From Flavobacterium gelidicaeli (GTDB taxonomy: Bacteria > Bacteroidota > Bacteroidia > Flavobacteriales > Flavobacteriaceae): DNA of 64,000 nt. Below the pieces are notes generated by a model. The model saw only the letters and a program-made list of their open reading frames with translations, had not been told where the DNA came from and searched no databases. The stretch is from the NCBI RefSeq assembly GCF_013294005.1, contig NZ_JABSNK010000001.1, positions 248,001-312,000 of the forward strand, read 5' to 3'. The position numbers and the translations under genes are program-made. Shown piece by piece: positions 9,406 to 18,460 of this stretch; positions within the stretch are counted from its first letter, which is position 1, and the number at the start of each line of letters is the position of its first letter.

Positions 9406-9953
9406 CTACAAACTAAAAGAAACACCTATATTAACACTAGGTTTTAAATAGAAATCATAATATACTTTTGTCACTGATTTATCAATAAATAACTTATCAG
9501 CTACAATTGGATAATACCACTTAAAGTAAACACCTAAATTATCTGTAAAAAAATATTAAAATCCAGCTTCCCCACCTACACCATTACTACCACCTAAAAC
9601 ACCAACATACATATCAATTGACTCCCCATCCATTTTAAACAAAGGCGTTAAATGTAGATCTACAGAAACTGTCATATTAATTTTTTCAAAACTACCAGCA
9701 TTATTACCATCAATACTATTTTGCCCCCAATAGTCATAAATAGCAGGCAATTCTTCTGTTTGAAAAACATATCCAAAAGCAGCTCCACTGATAAATAGTC
9801 TAAAACTCCAACATCATACCCAAATTCAACTCCTTTACCTTTATTTTGAAACGATATACCAACTGAATATTTAGAGTCAAAAACATCATCCCAAGCCTGA
9901 GAAGACATACTTCCTGTAATCAACAAAAAACTAAATAATATATATTTTTTCAT
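9406..9953 (-). pseudogene. Broken outer-membrane beta-barrel protein gene (one frameshift, one nonsense codon)
   Basis: A single exported protein can be rebuilt from three pieces. The N-terminal piece (9953 down to about 9786) begins MKKYILFSFLLITGS, a signal peptide, and reads to GYDVGVLDYLSV. A one-base deletion near 9785 then shifts the frame. The frame -1 continuation reads AAFGYVFQTEELPAIYDYWG and on to VGGEAGF. An in-frame TAA at 9556-9558 follows. After it the same frame continues with YFFTDNLGVYFKW and ends KPSVNIGVSFSL at a TAG at 9406-9408. Alternating strands and the GVSFSL ending suggest a small 8-stranded barrel, possibly the DUF6646 family (low certainty). Two independent lesions argue for a real pseudogene rather than one sequencing error. 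Nothing in the neighbourhood suggests its role. Confidence 0.8.
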
Positions 9954-10088
9954 TATTCAAAAATTACAAACGCCTTATTCTTTTTTTCTAATACTGTTGA
10001 TAATCTTAGTATTTAAATTAATTAACTTTAATTAACCCAAACTATAGCTTTTTTTTATTTATGCTTTTGATGTCTTTTTTTACTGCAA

Positions 10089-10733
10089 TTACTTTACTTT
10101 TAAATTATAATAATCAACTACTTCTTCAATATCTTTAGATTTGTATTCTTTATTTTTAATTTTTTTCACAATTTCTGGATTATCTTTAAAATAGTACGGC
10201 CCGTACATCTTAAAAATTGAATTTACTCCTCCATAACTTGAATAATCTGGTATAGCCATTGATACCCATATAGGATAATCCTCTTCTTTCTTTTTTAAAT
10301 AAATTTTTATTGCACTAAAAACTCTCATTGAATCTTTTTTTACTCCATATTCATCTCCTCCAATATAAAGTGAAAGCTTCCCTTTTTTCATTAATAATAT
10401 CCATCCTTCCTCTTTAATTTTAAAATCCGTTCCCTTTGATTTAAATTCTTTAGTTTTTACCCAAACAAAAGTATAAGCCAATTTTTTTTTCGCATCAAGA
10501 ATTTGTATTGAATCAATATCAGCACTCATTATTTTTTCATTCTGATTACCAACTTTAATTTTAACTTTATTATCTGAAAGTTTCGGAAAATGTACCTCAC
10601 CCTCTATTTGTTCCTTGTTCTTTTTAAAAATAATTCCATTACCATCTTGTTCCCCTAAACCAAACCTAATTATTATTTGAGAATATGCTAATGAAGTACT
10701 AAGCATAATTAAAAGTGCTACAATTTTTTTCAT
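10089..10733 (-). CDS. Exported protein of unknown function
   Basis: I do not recognise this 214-residue protein. A signal peptide is clear (residues 1-18, MKKIVALLIML...LAYSQ). The mature part is lysine-rich with alternating hydrophobic strands (KVKIKVGNQNE, SIQILDAKKKLAYTFVWV, GWILLMKKGKLSLYIGG), so a mostly beta fold is likely. The C-terminal 60 residues look helical and charged. There is no lipobox and no sorting domain. The gene is AT-rich and isolated, downstream of the decayed barrel gene in the same orientation. Similar lone exported proteins are common in Flavobacterium accessory gene pools. Confidence 0.6.
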   Translation of the reverse strand: MKKIVALLIMLSTSLAYSQIIIRFGLGEQDGNGIIFKKNKEQIEGEVHFPKLSDNKVKIKVGNQNEKIMSADIDSIQILDAKKKLAYTFVWVKTKEFKSKGTDFKIKEEGWILLMKKGKLSLYIGGDEYGVKKDSMRVFSAIKIYLKKKEEDYPIWVSMAIPDYSSYGGVNSIFKMYGPYYFKDNPEIVKKIKNKEYKSKDIEEVVDYYNLKVK

Positions 10734-11027
10734 TTTTATTTTTTTTATTATTACAAACGTAATTAAAAATAAAAAATTATTAAGAAAAATCGATAACTAA
10801 AATTATAATACCTATTTATTTAAAAAACAAGCATTGAACTGATCATCCATTTTAAATAATTCACATAATAATTTTTTATGAAAACAAATACTTATCAACT
10901 GTTAATTTAAAAAACATCTTAAACACCATTTCGTAAAATTTTATAAAAACCAATGAAAATATTGTAAGACAAACGCAGCATTCTCTTCCCATCTTTGTAT
11001 TATAATATTAACTAAAAAACAAACATC

Positions 11028-11480
11028 ATGATAAATACAGATGAAAAAAGAGAAGAGATTGTAAATACGTTAGACGGATTAATTGCAATTCTTGAAGATG
11101 GAAAATTAGGGTACACTAATGCTGCGGAGCATGTAGAAAATACAGCTATGAAAACCGACTTTACACAATATGCTCGTGAACGCGCTTTATTTATCGTAGA
11201 ATTACAAGACGAAATTAACAAATTAGGAAAATCTACTGATACTTCTGGTGGTGGAGCATTAGGAGCAATTCACCGCGCTTGGATCGATATCAAATCTTCA
11301 TTCACAAGTGGCGATACTGAAGCTATTGTAAACGCCTGTATCACTGGTGAAGAAGCAGCGATTGAAAAATACGAAATGGCATTGAAAAAAGAAGAATTAG
11401 AACAAAGCCAAATTGCCGTTATTTCAAAACAGTTAAATAGTATCAAAGCTATTTTGATGAAATTAAACTTAAATAGTTAA
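11028..11480 (+). CDS. DUF2383 (PA2169-type) four-helix-bundle protein
   Basis: 150 residues, almost entirely helical, with ferritin-like spacing of acidic and histidine residues (EHVENTAMKTDFTQYARERALFI, read in two parts). The TSGGGALGAIHRAWIDIKS stretch near residue 75 is typical of the DUF2383 family. Members are cytoplasmic and stress-associated in several bacteria; no enzymatic activity is established to my knowledge. The ATG is preceded by an AT-rich region of about 290 bp without other features. A strong terminator follows. The gene seems to be a single transcription unit. Confidence 0.85.
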   Translation: MINTDEKREEIVNTLDGLIAILEDGKLGYTNAAEHVENTAMKTDFTQYARERALFIVELQDEINKLGKSTDTSGGGALGAIHRAWIDIKSSFTSGDTEAIVNACITGEEAAIEKYEMALKKEELEQSQIAVISKQLNSIKAILMKLNLNS

Positions 11481-11509
11481 GCCATTGCTTAACCATTTTG
11501 CACAAAAAA

Positions 11510-11542
11510 ACACCTCAGGAAATGTTCTTGAGGTGTTTTTTT
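11510..11542 (+). terminator. Terminator of the DUF2383 gene
   Basis: ACACCTCA / TGAGGTGT stem with an 11-nt loop starting GGAAATG, followed by eight T. Confidence 0.9.
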
Positions 11543-11599
11543 TGTTTATATCATTTGGTGTTATTTTTTGTTTTAAAATTTTTAAAAAAGCAATAACTG

Positions 11600-13522
11600 T
11601 TACCAGCCACCGCCACCACCGCCGCCACCGCCGCCGCCAGAGCTTCCACCACCTGAACTTCCACTACTCCAGCTACCGCTGCTTCCACTGCTACTACTTC
11701 TACTACTAGAACTACTTGGTGGTGAAGGATCTACTTTAGACGCGCTTACTGATTTTCCAAAACTAGATACAAAACCACTAGATGCGATATAAAAACCTTC
11801 ATTGCCTGAATACCACGCTGGATCATATTTCGCCAACTCAAGTACGGTTTCAAATTGTTTGCCCCAAGCCACATCTACATCTAGTGCAATAGCATAAGGT
11901 AATAACTCTTCAAATAATTCGGGAGTTTGCTCTGGTGGGTTAAGCATATTCATGCGGTCTTTTTCAGCAGTTTCAAGATACATTTTAAAACCTTCTATCC
12001 TTTCCATTGCCTCTAAACCTATTTGAGTGTGTTTTTCGATACTAAAAACATAAACAACATAAGCCAATATAATAACTGCCTGAACTCCTAATTGCATCCA
12101 AGTAGCCGAAAACAAAGAGAAAATATAAATAAATACAGTAGGTATTACCCAGAAAAAGCACAACAGCCCCCTAAGGATAATTAATCCTAAATGCTCTATT
12201 TTCTTTCTAAGCCATAATACTATTGCTATTGATCCTGCTATTGAAGGTATTAAAAAACCATAATTAACATAGCCTTTTGTTCTACTCAGTAGTAAAAAAA
12301 TCAAACCTATATTTACAAGTAATAAAAAACCCAGCCACTTTTTCCGAGACGTGCTTACGTGATAAGATTCAATTTTAATTTGTTTAGTAACCCTATTTTG
12401 CCATCCATTATAAGCCTTTTCAAATATTTTGTACGAGGTCATACTCACTAAAATACGCACTCGATCAGCAAGAGGTTTAAAAAAAGCTTGCTCCTCGTCA
12501 CTTAAATTACTAGGCGTTTTGTTTAAAACTTCAATCTCATATATTTTACTGTTTGTAAAAACACCTTCATCAATAGTTTCATTAATTTTAATTACACCTT
12601 TGACAGCTGTATTTATGACTGATGCCATATACACTTCATCATTAAGTCCATTATTATACACATAGCCTACAATAGCCGGAGACCAGGCAAACGGAGGTCT
12701 GAACTCAGGAATAATAGCGCTTGAACGATTGCGTTTTTTTCCAAATCTTTGGTAAAAACAAAAAAACAATGCCGCTATTCCAAAAACTACAGACCACAAC
12801 ATTTCCTTTATTTGTTTATAAAATGAAGCTGATTTCTCAAGCGTACTAGGAGGCAAAACCAACTCTTTATCAAAGGAAGCTGCAACAGTCAACCCTTCAT
12901 AAGGGCGCAAACCGTCAATTGAAAAACTGGCTACAGTCTTATTATTAATTAAACGATTAGTTGCATTTGAACCTTTAGCACCATCTGAACCACTGTAACT
13001 ATACAAACTTTTGAATTCGGCATTTTCTTTAGGTAAATAAATCTCGCATGCAGCATGATCAATTGAAAACTGCCAGTCGTTTCCTGTCACGTTCCAATAC
13101 AATTCATCATAATCATCAAAATACCCTATTTGATAGGGCAAACTATAAGTGATTTGATACGTATAGGTACCTACATCTAGATCCCTATCTTTACTACCTA
13201 TGTAAATTTTATAAAAATCATCTTCCTCTTTTGTGAAATACGGCTCTTTGATTCCGTCCTTTTTAATGGAATTAATCTCATATCCTAAATCAATTTCATT
13301 ACCATCTTTATCTTTCCTATTTAATGGCAAAACCCTCAGCAACCCATGCTTAAATTGATTTCCTTCTGCTTTAATTTGGATACTTTCAGTTACCTGAATA
13401 ATTCCAGAATGTTGGATTTGAATTTTTGCATCAAAACGAATGATCTTTTCTTGGGCATTCCCATAAAAAAAGAACAACAAACTTATAAAAGCTACTATTT
13501 TCTTTACTTGCATCATTCCCAT
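11600..13522 (-). CDS. DUF2207 membrane protein with Gly/Ser-rich tail
   Basis: 640 residues. A signal peptide (to about residue 23, FYGNAQ) is followed by an extracytoplasmic beta-rich DUF2207 domain (about 25-230). Transmembrane segments follow near 240-258, 395-412, 418-436 and 440-490. A cytoplasmic helical part ends in a low-complexity tail rich in Ser then Gly (last ~45 residues), terminating in a Gly run and a Trp. This layout is known for the DUF2207 proteins that accompany LemA. It lies 2 nt after the lemA-type gene, surely co-transcribed. Methionines at codons 1, 3 and 4 are all possible starts. Function unknown; related TPM/LemA systems are linked to envelope maintenance. Confidence 0.88.
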   Translation of the reverse strand: MGMMQVKKIVAFISLLFFFYGNAQEKIIRFDAKIQIQHSGIIQVTESIQIKAEGNQFKHGLLRVLPLNRKDKDGNEIDLGYEINSIKKDGIKEPYFTKEEDDFYKIYIGSKDRDLDVGTYTYQITYSLPYQIGYFDDYDELYWNVTGNDWQFSIDHAACEIYLPKENAEFKSLYSYSGSDGAKGSNATNRLINNKTVASFSIDGLRPYEGLTVAASFDKELVLPPSTLEKSASFYKQIKEMLWSVVFGIAALFFCFYQRFGKKRNRSSAIIPEFRPPFAWSPAIVGYVYNNGLNDEVYMASVINTAVKGVIKINETIDEGVFTNSKIYEIEVLNKTPSNLSDEEQAFFKPLADRVRILVSMTSYKIFEKAYNGWQNRVTKQIKIESYHVSTSRKKWLGFLLLVNIGLIFLLLSRTKGYVNYGFLIPSIAGSIAIVLWLRKKIEHLGLIILRGLLCFFWVIPTVFIYIFSLFSATWMQLGVQAVIILAYVVYVFSIEKHTQIGLEAMERIEGFKMYLETAEKDRMNMLNPPEQTPELFEELLPYAIALDVDVAWGKQFETVLELAKYDPAWYSGNEGFYIASSGFVSSFGKSVSASKVDPSPPSSSSSRSSSSGSSGSWSSGSSGGGSSGGGGGGGGGGGW

Positions 13523-13524
13523 AA

Positions 13525-14082
13525 TTAAAACTGAACTTTAGATGTTTCCCTTTGTGTAGCATCTGCTAAGACTAAAAACTCTTTTTTAGCAAAACCAAAA
13601 GCATTTGCAATTACTACTCCCGGAAAACTTTGCACTGCAATATTGTAATCTCTCACCGTACCGTTATAGTATCTTTTAGAGCGCTCAATATCGGTCTCTA
13701 AACTCAATAAATCAGTTTGTAAACTCTGGAAATTGGTATTCGCTTTCAAATCAGGATAATTTTCTGCCAATGCAAAAATCTTAGTAACTGCTTGAGTTAA
13801 GTTAGCGTCCAATTGCATTTTTTGATCTCCATTACCTGCTGCAACAGCTTGATTGCGTAAAGCCACAATTTCAGTCAAAGTTTCCTTTTCGTGTGTCGCA
13901 TATCCTTTGATTGTTTCAATTAAATTCGGAATCAAATCAAACCGTTTTTTCAATATCACATCAATTCCACTCAACGCTTCCTCAACCATATTCCTTTTGG
14001 CTACAAAACCATTATAGAGCATAATTAAAAACCCTATCAACACAATAAAAAGCACTAAAATAGCTACCAAAATTAAAACCAT
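13525..14082 (-). CDS. LemA family protein
   Basis: 185 residues. An N-terminal transmembrane helix (residues 1-24, outside-facing short N-terminus) is followed by the LemA helical domain. Family motifs include LYNGFVAKRNMVEEA, the KKRFDLIPNLIETIKGYA segment near residue 50, and YNGTVRDYNIAVQSFPG near residue 143. LemA proteins are anchored in the inner membrane with an extracytoplasmic coiled-coil helical bundle; their function is not settled. It is the first gene of a two-gene operon with the DUF2207 protein. Confidence 0.92.
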   Translation of the reverse strand: MVLILVAILVLFIVLIGFLIMLYNGFVAKRNMVEEALSGIDVILKKRFDLIPNLIETIKGYATHEKETLTEIVALRNQAVAAGNGDQKMQLDANLTQAVTKIFALAENYPDLKANTNFQSLQTDLLSLETDIERSKRYYNGTVRDYNIAVQSFPGVVIANAFGFAKKEFLVLADATQRETSKVQF

Positions 14083-14336
14083 TTTTATTAAAATTTAATT
14101 TATTTATATTTTTTTGAAAACTATACAGCAGCTTTAAATTCCTAATCAGGAATACCAATTGACAATATAGTATTCAAATTTTTACCGAAAATACACAATT
14201 ATCACTTATTACTTTATTTTTATTTCTAAAAAATTAATACGTAATTACTTAAAGAGTATTGTTTTTTCATGACTAATTAATGTAAAAAGGTCATTTATAT
14301 TTAATTTGAAACCTTTTTTATACATGAAAATAACTT

Positions 14337-14447
14337 GGGCGTAACCATGCTTCCACTAGCGTTTCAGCATTGGTCGGGCTTTCGGCTATATCTCTTCGTT
14401 GCACTACGAGGATGCCGCCTCTATCCCTTACGCAAAACCTATACTGC
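14337..14447 (+). repeat. Dispersed structured repeat, family I
   Basis: Begins GGGCGTAACC, has the central GGTCGGGCTTTCGGCTATATC block and the TCTTCGT/ACGAGGAT hairpin, and ends ATCCCTTACGCAAAA. All blocks align with the copies at 44838 (minus) and 52798. Intergenic, between the LemA operon and purT. Confidence 0.75.
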
Positions 14448-14516
14448 AAATAACTTTTATGGAATAGTAGTAAAATAATCAACATAAAAGCAAGAATTTC
14501 TATTCAAAATAATTAA

Positions 14517-14524
14517 TAAATTTG
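14517..14524 (+). promoter_or_regulatory. -7 box of purT
   Basis: TAAATTTG, matching TAnnTTTG, 54 bp before the ATG at 14579. It lies just before an in-frame upstream alternative start, which it therefore argues against. No -33 element is obvious. Confidence 0.5.
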
Positions 14525-14578
14525 CGGTCACAAAAATTCAAATCAGTATTTTTACAATCCAATAAAGACAACAAAAAA

Positions 14579-15739
14579 ATGAAAATACTATTGCTAGGTT
14601 CAGGTGAATTAGGAAAAGAATTTGTAATTGCTGCGCAACGCATCGGGCAAACCGTAATTGCTGTTGACAGCTATAAAAACGCACCTGCCATGCAAGTAGC
14701 TCATGGATTTGAAGTTATCAATATGCTCGATGGAACAGAACTTGACCGCATCGTAGCAAAACACAAACCTGATTTTATCGTTCCTGAAATAGAAGCCATT
14801 CGCACGGAACGTTTCTATGATTACGAAAAACAAGGGATTATCGTAGTCCCATCTGCGAAAGCGGCCAACTTTACCATGAATAGAAAAGCAATCCGGGATT
14901 TAGCCTCCAAAGAACTGGGGTTAAAAACGGCAGCTTATCGCTACGCCACCACTGCCTTGGAATTACAAAAAGGAGTAGAAGCCGTAGGAATGCCTTGCGT
15001 GGTAAAACCCTTAATGTCGTCATCTGGAAAAGGGCAATCAACTATAAAAACAACTGACGATATCGAGAAAGCGTGGCAATACGCCGTGGAAGGTTCGCGG
15101 GGTGATGTGGTAGAAGTCATTGTAGAAGCTTTCGTCAAATTCAATTCGGAGATTACTTTGCTAACTGTTTCTCAAAATAACAACCCAACTTTGTTTTGTG
15201 CACCCATAGGTCATCGTCAAGAACGCGGAGATTATCAAGAAAGTTGGCAACCCGCCAGAATATCCGACCAGGATTTATACGAAGCACAAGACATGGCCGA
15301 AAAAGTAACTGAAGCCTTAGGTGGCGCAGGACTCTTTGGAGTCGAATTTTTCTTGGCTAATGATGGTGTTTATTTCTCGGAGCTTTCACCTCGACCGCAC
15401 GATACTGGAATGGTAACGCTAGCCGGAACACAAAACTTCAACGAATTCGAATTGCACCTAAGAGCGATATTGAGTTTACCTATTTGTAGCATAACTCTAG
15501 AAAAAGCGGGAGCGAGTGCAGTTGTATTAGCTTCCCAAAATAGTATCAACCCAACATTCACTGGACTAGAAAAAATAGCTGCTTTACCCAAAACCGACTT
15601 TAGAATATTTGGAAAACCAAGCTCACGTCCCTACCGCCGCATGGCAGTTGCCTTAACAAACGACACCTTAGAAACTCCTATTGAAGAAATTACTGAAAGA
15701 GCAATACAAGCTGCAGCTTTACTTAAAGTTCACTCGTAA
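14579..15739 (+). CDS. purT: Formate-dependent phosphoribosylglycinamide formyltransferase
   Basis: 386 residues from the ATG at 14579, against 392 for E. coli PurT. ATP-grasp enzyme that makes formyl-GAR from GAR, formate and ATP in purine synthesis, independent of folate. Visible features are the N-terminal [11 protein letters not shown] nucleotide loop, [14 protein letters not shown] (ATP-grasp lysine loop, near 155), [20 protein letters not shown] with metal-binding residues, and HDTGMVTL. An upstream start would add about 19 residues but overlaps the -7 box, so it is rejected. Standalone gene, convergent with the AraC regulator, whose stop codon lies 1 nt beyond its own. Confidence 0.95.
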   Translation: MKILLLGSGELGKEFVIAAQRIGQTVIAVDSYKNAPAMQVAHGFEVINMLDGTELDRIVAKHKPDFIVPEIEAIRTERFYDYEKQGIIVVPSAKAANFTMNRKAIRDLASKELGLKTAAYRYATTALELQKGVEAVGMPCVVKPLMSSSGKGQSTIKTTDDIEKAWQYAVEGSRGDVVEVIVEAFVKFNSEITLLTVSQNNNPTLFCAPIGHRQERGDYQESWQPARISDQDLYEAQDMAEKVTEALGGAGLFGVEFFLANDGVYFSELSPRPHDTGMVTLAGTQNFNEFELHLRAILSLPICSITLEKAGASAVVLASQNSINPTFTGLEKIAALPKTDFRIFGKPSSRPYRRMAVALTNDTLETPIEEITERAIQAAALLKVHS

Positions 15740-15740
15740 A

Positions 15741-16604
15741 TCACTGTTTTGACAATCTAAACATCTTTGGTGTCATTCCTGTATTTTTTTTAAACAACCG
15801 CATAAAATAAGAGTAATCATCATAGCCCAATTTGGTTGCTATTTCGTTTACCGTTAAATTCTTATCCATCAACATTCGTTTTGATTCTAGAATAATGCGT
15901 TCTGTAATAACCTGAGTAGTGGTCTTTTGTAACATCTCATTACAAATTCTGTTCAAGTGTTTTAAAGTAATACTAAGCGCGTCAGCATAAAATGAAGCTG
16001 CTTTCTCCGTAATAAATTTAGCTTCTAGCAATTGCGCAAAATGCTTAATTTTACTATTATAGGAATGAATTTCAGGCACTGCCGTTTCATTGTATTTCCT
16101 TGCAAGTTCAATATGAATAATATCCAGTAAGTTAAGAATTTTATCCTGCTTAAAAATCTTGTTATCACCCGCTTCATCAAGCATCATTTGAAACAACGGT
16201 TGTAAAACAGCCGACTCCTCCTTGCTTAAAATAATCTCTGATTTTGCATTCACCGAAAAGTAAAATGGAAAACTATCAATGTCTTTTTGTCCAAAATACA
16301 AATTATACATTTCCTGAGAATAAAACACCACATATCCATCAACATCCTCTGACAAATCCCAATGGTGCATTTGTCCGGGCTGCAAGACAAAAACGCTTGC
16401 TGGATGCACATTAAACTTATCAAAATCCACCTCATGAGTCCCAGAACCAACAGTAAAGAAAGCCAAAACATAAAAATCATGACGGTGTGGCTTTTCTACA
16501 AAACTATGAGTAACCAAATGATTTTGGAATGTATTAATGTAAAAATCACTATTAATCAAGTTACAGTTAAAATGCTGAATATTGTAAACAGGATACTTTT
16601 TCAT
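15741..16604 (-). CDS. AraC family transcriptional regulator
   Basis: 287 residues. The N-terminal cupin-like sensing domain (about 20-150) contains KPHRHDFYVLAFFT and HPASVFVLQPGQMHHW, typical of AraC-type effector pockets. The C-terminal AraC HTH pair (about 190-287) contains VNEIATKLGYDDYSYFMRLF and a KKNTGMTPKMFR recognition segment. The target and effector cannot be read from sequence. It faces away from the divergent DUF983 gene with 90 bp between starts. Its stop almost touches that of purT. Confidence 0.9.
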   Translation of the reverse strand: MKKYPVYNIQHFNCNLINSDFYINTFQNHLVTHSFVEKPHRHDFYVLAFFTVGSGTHEVDFDKFNVHPASVFVLQPGQMHHWDLSEDVDGYVVFYSQEMYNLYFGQKDIDSFPFYFSVNAKSEIILSKEESAVLQPLFQMMLDEAGDNKIFKQDKILNLLDIIHIELARKYNETAVPEIHSYNSKIKHFAQLLEAKFITEKAASFYADALSITLKHLNRICNEMLQKTTTQVITERIILESKRMLMDKNLTVNEIATKLGYDDYSYFMRLFKKNTGMTPKMFRLSKQ

Positions 16605-16694
16605 AATGTAAAAATGTCTTTATTATGCTATAATTAGCGAAGATATAAAATACCTAGAAGAGAATGATAGAATACCTTTGAAAAAAAAATTAAA

Positions 16695-17057
16695 ATGGCA
16701 AATACACTTGTTCACATCCTAAATAATGAATGCCCCCAATGTCATGAAGGAAAAGTTTTTAATGAAAAAAGTATTTTCTTTAATATTGGATTTCCTAAAA
16801 TGAATGCAAGCTGCTCTCATTGCAACTACAAATTCGAGAAAGAACCTGGTTACTTCTTTGGCGCAATGTATGTAAACTATGGACTAACCGTAGCTCAAGC
16901 CATCGCAACTTATGTAATCGCTCAGTTTTTCTTTCCCGTAGCATTCGACTTAAGAATTATTCCTATAATTGCTTTTGTAATAATTGCAATGGCTTCTTTT
17001 AACATTCGGTTTTCACGATTGCTGTGGATATATATGTTTAAAAATTACGCTATGTAA
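16695..17057 (+). CDS. DUF983 membrane protein
   Basis: 120 residues, matching the short Bacteroidota version of DUF983. Two CxxC zinc-ribbon-like pairs are seen (CPQCHEG near 14 and CSHCNYKF near 40), then the KEPGYFFGAMYVNYGL signature. Two transmembrane helices follow near residues 60-80 and 85-102. Function unknown; paralogues are widespread in Flavobacteriia. Divergent from the AraC gene, which might regulate it (speculative). Confidence 0.85.
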   Translation: MANTLVHILNNECPQCHEGKVFNEKSIFFNIGFPKMNASCSHCNYKFEKEPGYFFGAMYVNYGLTVAQAIATYVIAQFFFPVAFDLRIIPIIAFVIIAMASFNIRFSRLLWIYMFKNYAM

Positions 17058-17169
17058 TTCACTATTAATCTTTTTATTAGCCTAATTTCACAAATAAAAC
17101 CACAAGTTTTTATCTTGCTTTCCTGAATTCGAAATAAAATACTTATTTTCGTATTTATAAAATAAAAAG

Positions 17170-17493
17170 ATGAAAAACTTATTTTTAAGTGGTTTACTAT
17201 TTGCTGCATTATCATTATCAGCACAAGAAAAAAAAGCAGCTCAAAAAACACAAATCGTAGAAGCCTCATGTGGTGAATGTCAATTTGGGTTAAAAGGAAA
17301 AAGCTGTGATCTTGCAGTAAGAATTGATGGAAAAGCCTACTTTGTTGACGGAACTTCTATTGACGAGCACGGTGATGCGCATGGAGCCGATGGTTTTTGT
17401 GAAGCAGTTCGAAAAGCTGAAGTAACGGGGGAAATAGTTAATAATCGTTATAAGGTTTCGTATTTTAAATTACTTCCTGAAGAGCAAAAGTAA
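17170..17493 (+). CDS. Small exported protein, DUF6370-like
   Basis: 107 residues with a signal peptide (to about residue 19, LSLSAQ). The mature part carries the conserved VEASCGECQFGLKGKSCDLA region with three cysteines, an FVDGTSIDEHGDAHGADGFC segment rich in acidic and histidine residues, and a fourth cysteine. This pattern suggests metal binding or disulfides. I match it from memory to DUF6370, a Bacteroidota family without known function. Its stop TAA overlaps the ATG of the next gene (TAATG), indicating translational coupling with the Crp/Fnr regulator. Confidence 0.75.
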   Translation: MKNLFLSGLLFAALSLSAQEKKAAQKTQIVEASCGECQFGLKGKSCDLAVRIDGKAYFVDGTSIDEHGDAHGADGFCEAVRKAEVTGEIVNNRYKVSYFKLLPEEQK

Positions 17494-18069
17494 TGCAGTT
17501 AATACTTCAAAATATTGCAAAACACATCATGCTTTCACCTGAGGAACAATTGCTGTTTTTATCAAAAGTAAGTACACAACAGTACAAAGCCAAAAGTATT
17601 TTGCTAAACTCTGGCAATATTTGCAAATACTCTTATTTTGTGAATTCGGGGATTTTAAGAAGTTTCAATATTAATGACCATATCGTCGAACACGTCCTGA
17701 ACTTTGCCACTAAGGGATATTGGATTGGTGACATGTATAGTTTGCTTTCACAAAAACCGGGAAATCTTTTTATAGAAGTTCTCGAAGATGCCGAAGTTGT
17801 TTTTTTATCAAAAGAAAACCAAGAACTTTTATATAGTGAAATACCCAAACTAGAACGCTTTTTCAGAATCCTAATTGAGAATTCATTAGTAGCCAACCAA
17901 GAGCGCCTTATGGATAACCTTAGCTTATCCGCTGAAGAACGTTTTGAGAAATTTTGCGGCAAATACCCAACACTAATTCAAAAAGTGCCTCAAAAACAAA
18001 TCGCCTCCTATATAGGGGGTAACTCCAGAGTTTTTTAGCAAAATGAAAGCGCGATTATTGCGGAAGTAG
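17493..18069 (+). pseudogene. Crp/Fnr family regulator with a 3' frameshift in a G5 run
   Basis: As written the frame stops at 18038 after 181 residues, ending IASYIGGNSRVF. Removing one G from the run GGGGG at 18015-18019 gives IASYIGVTPEFFSKMKARLL and a stop at 18067-18069, 191 residues in all, the normal size and ending of these short Bacteroidota Crp/Fnr proteins. The N-terminal cyclic-nucleotide-binding beta-roll (about 15-115) and dimer helix are intact. The lesion falls in the DNA recognition helix, so the encoded product is probably unable to bind DNA. It could be a true mutation, a phase-variable tract or a sequencing error. Translationally coupled to the DUF6370-like gene. Confidence 0.85.
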
Positions 18070-18460
18070 TTACACATAGTGATCCGTATTGTACTAAAAA
18101 TAAACCCAATACAACCTGATTTATAAAACCAAGCGCAGTCTAGATACAATTGATAAATGTAATAATTGTAAGTTACGATAAGTGCAATAAAAAATACAGA
18201 GCGTTTTAAATCACCTGAAAATGTCAAGAAAGACATTTTTATAAAAAATAACAGTATACAATTCACCTCTATAATAAAGGTTATTATCGATCAATAGATA
18301 CAACAAGAATATAATCTCATGTAAATAGCAAGAAAATAAGCTTTGTAGATGAGAAGTAATTTCACACAATCACACACAAAACGTTAATCATACCTAGCCA
18401 AATATGTAATTAAAAAAAACTATATCAAATATAGCATTGGTGTTGTGTTCAAACTACTCT
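18070..18460. other. Intergenic, no supported gene
   Basis: About 390 bp of AT-rich sequence between the Crp/Fnr remnant and the phospholipase gene. A short minus-strand frame here (about 18236 downward) has some hydrophobic character but overlaps the 3' end of the Crp/Fnr gene and lacks a promoter. I see no RNA gene or terminator. Confidence 0.5.

Noticed and set aside
17973..18266. Minus-strand hydrophobic frame after the Crp/Fnr gene
   Set aside because: It overlaps the restored 3' end of the regulator, has no -7 box, and matches no family I know. A real small membrane protein cannot be fully excluded.
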